This document shows positions 56,090 through 64,000 of a DNA stretch of 64,000 bases, one piece after another. Position numbers and translations under genes: made by a program. Where the stretch lies: positions 22,330-86,329 of the forward strand of contig JAENRP010000050.1 of assembly GCA_024741835.1 (NCBI GenBank), read 5' to 3'. Source of the DNA: Diplocarpon mali. Lineage: Eukaryota > Ascomycota > Leotiomycetes > Helotiales > Drepanopezizaceae. The notes under the pieces are model-generated. The model did no database searches. It was not told the origin of the DNA and saw nothing but the letters and a program-made list of their open reading frames with translations. Every line of letters starts with the position of its first letter. The first letter of the stretch is position 1.

Positions 56090-57770
56090 CTACTGCCGCC
56101 GGGTTCTGGTCTTCTTCGCTGTTGTGGCAGCGTCCTCTTCCTCCTCATCCTGTCCTTTTTTGAGATCCTCGTCTAAGCCCCATTCTTCTTTATCATACCA
56201 GTCCTCGCCGTCTGACATGTCCCGATTTAGACCAACATGAGCTTCGGCTTTTGCCCACTTCATGACCAACTTCCGGTATCGATCCGCCCTCAGTAAGCCA
56301 TCGTACACCTTTTGGGCACCGCGACATACTTCCTCCTGCTTCTGTATGTACAGCTGCAGGAGTCTTCGAGTCTCGTCTGCTTCGGGTGGGGGCAAGCCGA
56401 CATTCCTGTCGGGCCGAGACGACGCTGGAGCCAGAAAATAAGGATGGATGTACAGCTCGCCACCAGAATCTGGCGTGGCAGACCGGGTTCTCACTGTGTT
56501 GTTGTCTGACACAGCTTGAGCCTGAGCTCGAGTCCTCATGCGGCGCGGTGCTGGAAGATCCTCTTGGTCCTCCCCTGGTTCACCTTCCACCATTTCCGCA
56601 TCTTCTGCCTGTGAGGCGTGGTATCCGTTTGTGCCATTCACAACATGCTTTGTTGTTTGAGCCCCGTCCTTCGATACACTGGAAGGATCCTCGGCAGGTA
56701 TTGATTTTGGGTCACTTTTCTCTGCATCTCTATGCGCAGTTGAAGATTTGGCAGCCTCGCAAAGTTCGAGCCTATCTTCGCTAGTTACGCCATGATGTGT
56801 AGAGGATGCCATTACTGCATCTTCGTCTGCGGCTTTCTCGGTCGTCTGAACTGGCCCGTGGCTGACCTCCCTTGGCCGGCAATCCACTGCCAGAACTCCC
56901 TCAGGCTGCTCAGCATCCTCCGATACCAGTGTTCCGGTAGATACTTGGTCGCCCTCTACCCTTGCGATCGCTTTCCCCAGCATATCTATGTGACTGCGGT
57001 CACGTTCGTCGATGAAAAGAGCAAAGTCATTGTCTGTCTCAAGACTTTCGCATGAATACCACGTATCGTCGCCCATCAATCTCGTCAGTAAATGCTTGAC
57101 TTTCCATAGGCACGCCTTCTCTTTGTGGACCATTTCACCAGCAGCTCGAGTCAATTCCGTGAGTGATTTTGAGAGGAAGGGTTTCGATAGAGTAGGATGG
57201 TCAGGCAATTCGGAAGCCGCTGTCAATGGGGCAAGAATGTCTAGTAGCAAAGTGTCAGTGAAAACAATACTGTGAGCCATCAGGTTTAGAAACGCATACT
57301 CTCAATTTTCACTCTCGAGTATGGGTTCATATCGGCAGCTGCAGCAATAGCGGCTTGCGCTCTCTCGTCATCCTCGTCGCTATCGACCTCAAACCCGTCT
57401 TCGTCGACCAGAGGTGGGTTTCGAAATATTATGTCTCTCTGGTAGCCTGCGAACTCGATTGTCTAGTGCGTATCAGTACTTGCGCCGTGTACTTCCCACC
57501 ATAGCAACCACCCACTCTTTTGTAAACTTGGGGGCCGCTCGGGGGCGCCAATTGACCCTCGTGGGCGAATCTGGCTTTCTTTCGCAGCTTACTCCCTCGG
57601 TTTGTAGAATGCTCGATCGAATCATCGGACTCTGAATCTGCGAAGTAATATTGTTAAACAGGCATGGCACACGATCTTCACAGCGGGGAATCTTTACCGT
57701 ATGCCTTTCTTTTGACGGCCTTTTTCATGCCAGCGATAGTTTCGGCAAATATCGCAGCCTGCGAGGCCAT
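56090..57770 (-). CDS. RXT2: Rpd3L complex subunit Rxt2
   Basis: Four exons (57770-57698, 57637-57516, 57462-57300, 57240-56090) give 502 residues. The N-terminal RXT2 domain is assembled only after splicing: MKKAVKRKAYG, then LAPPSGPQVYKR, then TIEFAGYQRDIIFRNPPLVDEDG, an acidic DSDEDDERAQAA stretch, and ILAPLTAASELPDHPTLSKPF. The rest is a disordered, acidic region with an RMRTRAQAQA patch, a helical segment (EADETRRLLQLYIQKQEE...), and a very acidic end followed by basic RTRRQ. Rxt2 is a subunit of the large Rpd3 histone deacetylase complex. The intron-2 donor (GTGGGT at 57515) was chosen because it alone restores phase. The gene is divergent from TRAPPC11. Confidence 0.9.
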
Positions 57771-58352
57771 AATGACGAATCGTATTTGTAAAGCGGTACT
57801 GACGTTGTGCGCTCAGCTCGAAGCAGTGGTTTGTGAGCGGGTTCGCGCTCATCTGCGAACTCCCGCGGTTCGAGGGAATCCAACTTTGCGCAAATGTGAA
57901 CGTGAGGAAAGTATCTACCCGGTGCTTGAAACAGTAATTCAAGAGTAGTACTTGGCCGTGCTCGAGTCACAGAAGATTCTGCGTTGTGGGAGTGAAGTTG
58001 CGGAAGAAGTTAGGGCGAGTGAGGGTCGGCAATGCTGCAGTGGGTGCAAGGCTGCGACCGCATAGACGACGGAAGCTTTGGTGGAGACAGAGAGTGACGA
58101 GGCGAACAACTTAATTTTCTACACGACGAATTATCACACATTCACGCCGACAACGGTTTTTGGGATCTTTGAGTATTATATTCTCTCCATCTGGAAAACC
58201 TGGATGGTACCAGGGTATGGCAGTGGCTTTCAGGTAATTGGGGAGATTTCAGGGCACTGCGACATCGAGGGGCACGTCTGCGAACCGACAAACGCTGCGC
58301 ATCGGCGCTTTGGTGATCCATTTGCTGATGGAGCATTCACAATCGTAAAGCC
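57771..58352. other. Divergent promoter region, RXT2 and TRAPPC11
   Basis: 582 bases. An open frame of 100 codons on the plus strand (58078-58380) overlaps the TRAPPC11 start in another frame and has no recognisable content. Confidence 0.5.
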
Positions 58353-61300
58353 ATGGACGGGTATGCGCCGGCCTACGTGACTCATAATATCCCTCTGCTG
58401 GTGGTTTCCGGACTTGGACCTGGACCTGGCACCGAGGAAGAGATCAAGAAGAACGGGAGTCGTATAGCATCTGAATTGCCGCCAGTAGAATCCGATGATG
58501 CAGTCTCTTTGTTGAGACATTTCAAAGACGCAGATGCTTCTGATCTGGCCTGGAATGCCCGGGAGCACAGCGGGAGGAACAAGTTCAGAGTGAAGACTGT
58601 CGGAAGGGTAGCTACGCAGCCGCAGTGTATCTTCTTGCAGTTACTGAAGTCTAATAGGAATACATCTTACCGACTCGCACGGCCGAGCTCCCTGCTTCGT
58701 ATCAAAGCACCAGCCCAATATCAAAATCAGTATTGCACTCCACGTTCTCGCCCTTAAGCCCAGGTTCCAGGCTCTTCCCCGATGGACTGCTTGACTCTGC
58801 ATGGATTGAGAAGCACCAGGACCATGTCCCAAGCGCGTACATATCATTCTATACTTTTACCTCTGATCCAAAATTATCTACTTCGATCGAAAAACAGCTG
58901 AAAACGGACATAATCAACATCAAGAACACCTTGAGCCAATCTGGGTACAAGACACGTTTGGTAGTTGCCTTGCTGAGCGAGAAATCTATTGCGCAGTCAC
59001 CAGATGTAGAAGAGCGTCTTGCAAATATTCGCAAAGCAACTGGTTTAGATTCCAAGACCTCACTCTTTTTCCTACCACCTCAAAGTTCAGGCGTTGAGCT
59101 GAAAGCCTTTGTTGAAACGATTCTCTCTACTATATATCCAATATGTATCGAGTACTACCGGGATCTGAGCAAACATTCCAGAAGGAAAAGAAACAGAGGG
59201 TTTGTTCCGCCTCCAACAGCCCCTCCAACATCTGGCACGTCCCAAACATTGTCCAGTCAAGGTTGGAATGTTCGATATGATTTCAAACTAGGCTTATTTG
59301 CCGAATTCCGGCAAGAAATGGACTCTGCTGTTCGGTCATATGAGAGCGGATATGAAGGTCTGCTTGGGCCGGACGTTCTTGAAGCAATAGCTAGCTGGAG
59401 TCCCAGATGGAATGAAGCTCGGCTTTTAGCAGATATCTTTGCCATTCGGATCTTGCGTTGTTTACTTTGGAATGGTAATACAACAACAGCCGTCCGCCGA
59501 TGGCAATTGCACCGGGAGAGAATACGAGATTATGTTGATCGCAGAGGCAAAGGATCTTTGACGTACGGCTGGGAGGCATGGGAGGCTCGCTGGGCAACGG
59601 TTATGGCCGAAATGATCAAGAAGGTTTCCCTCGCCGATTTCAGCGGCCCAACAACTTTCCTCCAAGCAGAGAAGACCATTGCAATCGGTGAACGTATACA
59701 GCCTTGGGAGTATCTGCATCATCCGGGATACTGGTTTCATTCTGCCTTGAAACATTTGATGAACCGCCGTGTGCTGGCTCTAGCTATCCCAGAGGAAGAT
59801 AGGTCTCCTCCGGGCTCTTCACCAGCATCTTTAATTGCCAGCAAGGCATACACATATGATACATACCTCTGCCCAGATCCCCACGAGGAGAACCCACTCC
59901 CCGGACGCGCAGGTGTTGACCATAGTGCTCTCATCATTGAGTTACTGACTAAAGCAGTCGCGGAATTTAAACAGAGAGGCCAAACACGCCTCGTCCAGGA
60001 ACTTCAGCTTCACATAGCAAAAGAGAGCATCCAAAGAGAAGCATGGGACGATGCGGTGAAGGTTCTTCGCCCTTTGTGGCAGAAAATGTCGTTCAGAGCA
60101 GAAGGCTGGTGGAATGCAGCTGAAGATATCGGTTGGGCTCTGAGAAAGGCTGCCGCCTGTGCTGGCGATGGCGGGTCGGTGGTCGCTGTGGATTGGGAAT
60201 TGATGAACAGAGGTATTTGCTGCCAAAATCTCCATAAAACTTTATGCTGATCTGTTTCAGACTTCACACACCATTCCAGTTGGCATTACGACATTTCAAA
60301 ATCGTTAGTAGGCTTGGAAAAAGTCAGAACTAAGCCAGCTGTTGTTTTACACAACAAGGAAATCCATTCTTTTCTGTCTGCGACCTACACATTCGAGTAC
60401 CCAGAGGGTAAGGTCGGAGAGCAATGTTCCTCCCAGCTTGTAGTTACGTCGTATGCTTTACCATCAGCTGCACCAGTAACCATGTCTCAAATCAATATCG
60501 CTTTCGAAGGAAAAATGAAGACAGTATTCTTGCATCAAATTAGCGAAAACATACCCGACCGCACTCGCGACACAGCCTTGCAACTAGTGTCATTGTCCGA
60601 GTCGGTCCAAGACGAGCGACCGGCATTGATAGGATATGCTAGCCTGGTCTTTGAGCCTGGTCAGACGATGATATTCGAGTTCGGTAGCATGCTAAGAGAA
60701 GATGGCGAAGCCAAGGCAATTTCGGCTACGTTTTCGATGGCTACCGATCTCTTTGATCTCGAGTATATCAATACCTTTGATCGAACAACCATATCAGATG
60801 TGTGGTGGGGAGAAAGGACCATTAAGAAAAGGATCGTGCGTGCCGATGCGGCATCCATCACAGTCCTGCCCAAGCCACCTAAAATCCAGCTTCAACTCGT
60901 TGGGCTGCACGAGCAGTTTTACACCAACGAGCAGATCGCCTTGAAGCTTAAAGTTACAAACGGAGAGGAAGTTGATTCAATAGTGCATCTCGAGGTACGA
61001 CTACACGGAGAAAACGCACCACCTATAACAATGAAAATAGGCGATACTGGAAGCGAGAAGATGCAGGGGAACGATACTGGGGTCCAACTTGCTGGGAAGC
61101 CTATTGGCAGGATTGCAACTGCTGCTGCAACCATTGTTGAGATCATCATCCCAGCGCTTGACTTGCCAGCTGCCTACGAGCTATCCATGAAAGCGGCATA
61201 TAACCTTGTTTCTGATTTGGAAACACCAGTCTACCAAGCCATGTCAACGCAACTTGAAGTGATAAACCCATTTGAAGCCAACTACGAATTTTCTCCTCGC

Positions 61301-62074
61301 ATCCATCCAGATCCATGGCCCAGCCTGTTCAACCACGAAGAAGTAGACGACGGCGCGGACTTGAAGAGTGTGAGAGCCAGAGGCCTGGCACAAAAATGGT
61401 GCTTGATAGCACGCTACGCTTCATTTGCAACAGATGAACTCATTGTCGATGATGTTGACGTTGAAGTGCTGGATTCAAACGGTGGGATTCAATGCCATAC
61501 AGCGAAACTCACGACAATACCGGCAACCGGATTACGAGTAGCTCCCAAAAGTCTAGAAGAGGCCCAATTTGACACTTTCACCCAGAAGATCTCGCTAGAT
61601 GACCGTGGCACGGCAACGATCGACGTTTCTTTATCCATTAAGTGGCGCCGCGATGGAGAAGGCTCGGCCGTCAACACCACTGTCCTCGCAGTTCCTCGCC
61701 TCCTCGTGTCAAGCAGCGAGCCACGGGTTCTGGCCGCCGTCTCATACTCAACGAAAATCAGGTCCATGATTCATTTAGACGTCACCATCGAGAATCCGTC
61801 GAACCACTTCCTGACATTCGGGTTGAGTATGGAGCCTAGTGAGAAGTTCGCCTTTTCGGGTGTCAAACAGTCGACTCTGCAGCTTGTGCCGCTCTCGAGA
61901 AGGACTATGCGGTTCAAGCTTCTACCGACTGTACGCGGAGAGTGGATTGGTCCTATCCAGTGTGTGATACGAGATAGGTACTTCCAGAAGGTATTGAAAA
62001 TAGCTCCGACCGAGGGTATGAAGCTTGAGAAAGAGGGGATTCTTGTGTGGGTGCCAGCAGAAGACGAGTTTTGA
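58353..62074 (+). CDS. TRAPP complex subunit TRAPPC11 (Gryzun/foie gras)
   Basis: Three exons (58353-58607, 58658-60212, 60261-62074) give 1207 residues, the normal length. The foie gras region lies in the first half: EYILPTRTAELPASYQ, SRLFPDGLLDSAWIEKHQDHVPSAYISFY, and WNVRYDFKLGLFAEFRQEMDSAVRSYESGYEGL. Helical repeats follow, and the Gryzun beta-rich region fills the C-terminal half (SATYTFEYPEGKVGEQCSSQLVV to ECVIRD-like IQCVIRDRYFQKVLKIAPTEG). TRAPPC11 belongs to TRAPPIII, which activates Rab1/Ypt1 in ER-Golgi traffic and autophagy. Saccharomyces cerevisiae lacks a clear counterpart, but filamentous fungi keep it. Introns are 50 and 48 bases. Confidence 0.93.
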
Positions 62075-62183
62075 GGAGCGATGTGTTGGTAGGAAGGATA
62101 AGTCACGATGTGATGATACGATAGTTTTACAGAGGCGTGACCAGGTGTCGACCGAGCTATCCCTTCCCAGAAAAAATTCTCGT

Positions 62184-63541
62184 CTATATCTTGCTCGCTT
62201 GACGTTTGAGCGGGCCACCAATTCTCTTCTTCCATTCCTCTGAAAGCGTTGTCTTTGCTTCCAAACTCTGCTTCGTCCACTCCAGATATTTCTTCTTCTC
62301 ATCCTCAAACCTCTCCAACTCCTGTCCCAACCACCCAGCCGCCGCGTCAGCACACCTGTCACTCGCCTCCATCGCGACCAGATGCCCCACACGCTCCAGC
62401 GTGCACTCCTTGACCCTGCCGCTCCTCGCGCCTCCACTACCGCCTGGCTCAACCCCCGTGATATTTATTTTGAGCTTCCTTGCCTCTGGCGCAGACATAG
62501 GACTCTCCGCGCCAAATATATACAGCGCGCTCGGCCTCAGCTCCCCCAACTTCAGAAGCGTGCTGTTCGGCTCAGGTCGATAGAATGGGTATTTCGTGGG
62601 ACTGTCGTCCCGGATATCGGGTACCAACTCCCGCTTTACCACCGTCCCATTTTCAGATACAGCGTGCCAGCTCGGTCTCAGAAACGTAAAACACTCCTGG
62701 TGCTTCGACGTCGTCAACGTCACCTCCCCTCCTGCTCCCCCCAATTCCCGCACCCCATGCTTACACCAGAGATCAAGGGCCCTGGGGTCCCAGGTCTGGT
62801 AGAACATAGACTTCCGAAACGAAGCCTCGGCTTCTGAGCGCGAGGGCCAGACGTCTCGTCTAAATGTTGATGCTTGCGCTGGGCTTGGTCCTGAGGGCGC
62901 AGTGGCATATCGTTGCATCACGGGATCGAGGAGGATGAGCGTACTGAAGAGACGCGGGTGGATGAGTGAGAGGTTAACGAGACAAGCGCCGCCGAAGGAG
63001 TGTCCGATACCCGCGATGGGAAGAGGCATCTGAGCACGGAAGGTGTTGATCATGTGCAGCAGGTCACGGGGATGGTCATTCCATGATGCTGGGAGCGGGT
63101 TATTACCTCGTTATTCGAGAGGGGGGCAACAAGAACTTACGGTCGTTGCCCAGCTGTCCGTCATTGAGGATGGCGCTTTGCCCTTGTTGAGCCACGTCTG
63201 CTATCCATATGCTTCGGATCCTGAAGCCGTTGTTTTTGGAGCGGGCGAGGAGGTCTTCCCAGAGAGGCTCGTATAGTTCCTACTTGACAATCAATTCACA
63301 TACGAGGAAACACAGCCAGACTTGATTGCCCCTGATAAGTGCTTACCTTTGGAAACCCATTCGCATGTGCTCCAATAATAGTGACATCTCCATCCCGAGG
63401 ACTGGGGTTGTCCAAGGGCGTATATTGCTTGATTGCAAGTTTCAGCACGGCTTCTTGTGATTCAGACGTTGCTCGTGCGTATTCTCTGATGTGTTGGCAT
63501 TCTAGTACATGTTCTTTGACTTGAAATACCGAGGAAGCCAT
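62184..63541 (-). CDS. Alpha/beta hydrolase, possibly peroxisomal
   Basis: Three exons (63541-63347, 63279-63141, 63088-62184) give 412 residues. The order of motifs is VTIIGAHANGFPKELYEPLW (oxyanion loop), the nucleophile elbow GHSFGG (Ser142), an acid region near YIFGAESPMSAPEARK, and the likely catalytic His in ERVGHLVAME. The sequence resembles yeast Lpx1 and the fungal toxin-pathway hydrolases of the AKT2 type, many of which are peroxisomal. The last three residues are Ser-Lys-Ile, a weaker variant of the PTS1 signal. The substrate is unknown, and no biosynthetic cluster surrounds it, so a housekeeping lipase or esterase role is more likely. It converges on TRAPPC11, with 109 bases between the stops. 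Confidence 0.88.
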
Positions 63542-64000
63542 GATGAGAGCCAGATGGCAGACGAGACGAGGGTGAATATGATGAAGTTTCGGCGAGGAGC
63601 ACGACCATGGACTGTGTAGAAGCAGGCTTGTCTGAAGGTGGTGGAAATTGAGAGCTAACGAGCACTTTTCCCTTTATGATAATGGCTCTTTGGCATGGTC
63701 GTCTTACTCCAACAAATGGTCGCGGCTTTTGAGTACGGCATTGACTCGGCATGCCGGGCATGCCGAGGCTCGGAACGATTAAAGTGACAGCATACTTTCG
63801 GGCGCGAGATATTCCGGACACTCCAAAGTAAAGTTCCAAATAAATCAGAATACACGCCACCGCGCAGATCGAAGATCCAAGGCTCGCAAATAGATGTTTC
63901 GGCTCTACAGATTCAGTCACGTGAACGCGAGCTACAAATTTAGTTTGGAGCGCGCCCCAACCGCGTCTGTCGCAACGCGATTTCCGAGACGCGCCCACCA
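63542..64000. other. Promoter side of the hydrolase gene; window edge
   Basis: 459 bases without a supported gene. A TCACGTGA E-box lies at 63917-63924, about 375 bases before the hydrolase start. Confidence 0.45.

Noticed and set aside
58078..58380. 100-codon frame before TRAPPC11
   Set aside because: It overlaps the TRAPPC11 start in another frame, has no recognisable content and lies in a divergent promoter.
13860..63541. A secondary-metabolite cluster, suggested by the AKT2-like hydrolase, SDR and GST
   Set aside because: No polyketide synthase, peptide synthetase, terpene synthase, transporter or pathway regulator is present, and the enzymes are separated by housekeeping genes.

Overview
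The window is nuclear DNA of a filamentous ascomycete fungus (Pezizomycotina). The evidence is dense protein genes on both strands, GT-AG introns mostly 46-75 bases long with CTGAC/CTAAC-like branch sites, and a single-copy eukaryotic housekeeping set whose sequences are of Pezizomycotina type. The class is not resolved from the sequence alone. A decayed Ty3/gypsy fragment whose damage looks like repeat-induced point mutation also fits. The gene models below were joined by hand: exons were checked for reading phase, splice signals and agreement with the known family.

Layout. 0-13.9 kb: ARF1 (-), the p24 cargo receptor EMP24 (+), a Ure2-type glutathione S-transferase (-), a succinate-semialdehyde dehydrogenase (+), a membrane-anchored short-chain dehydrogenase (+) and a DUF3445 (heme-dependent oxidative demethylase-like) protein (+). 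13.9-17.5 kb: gene-poor, with microsatellites and weak coding remnants. 17.5-28.6 kb: an unrecognised membrane protein, an RS-rich nuclear protein, an OMS1-like mitochondrial methyltransferase, an intronless SRS2 helicase and the EFM7/NNT1 methyltransferase, all on +. 28.6-31.1 kb: the one disturbed zone, with a retrotransposon relic and possible broken gene ends. 31.1-33.8 kb: a six-exon, 796-residue protein that I do not recognise. 34-46 kb: prefoldin 5 (-), ORC1 (+), PRP46 (-), the proteasome chaperone NAS6 (+) and a TMF/SGM1 golgin (-). 46-64 kb: alkaline ceramidase (-), prefoldin 1 (+), a long low-complexity leader followed by a coiled-coil protein (+), the glycine carrier HEM25 (-), OPI3 (-), RXT2 (-), TRAPPC11 (+) and an alpha/beta hydrolase with a possible peroxisomal signal (-).

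How the genes fit together. There is no metabolic cluster, CRISPR array or defence island. Several genes share a theme: early secretory traffic and Golgi (ARF1, EMP24, the TMF golgin, TRAPPC11), lipid metabolism in the ER (OPI3, ceramidase), and protein folding or assembly (PFD1, PFD5, NAS6). This is no more than ordinary scatter in a gene-dense fungal chromosome. The most unusual content is the 31.1-33.8 kb protein with its RST-motif repeats, the RIP-like retroelement relic beside it, and four exons of 14-26 bases that simple gene finders are likely to miss. Three assembly ambiguities (single N at 15001 and 52230, and an N run at 47758-47791) sit against homopolymer runs.
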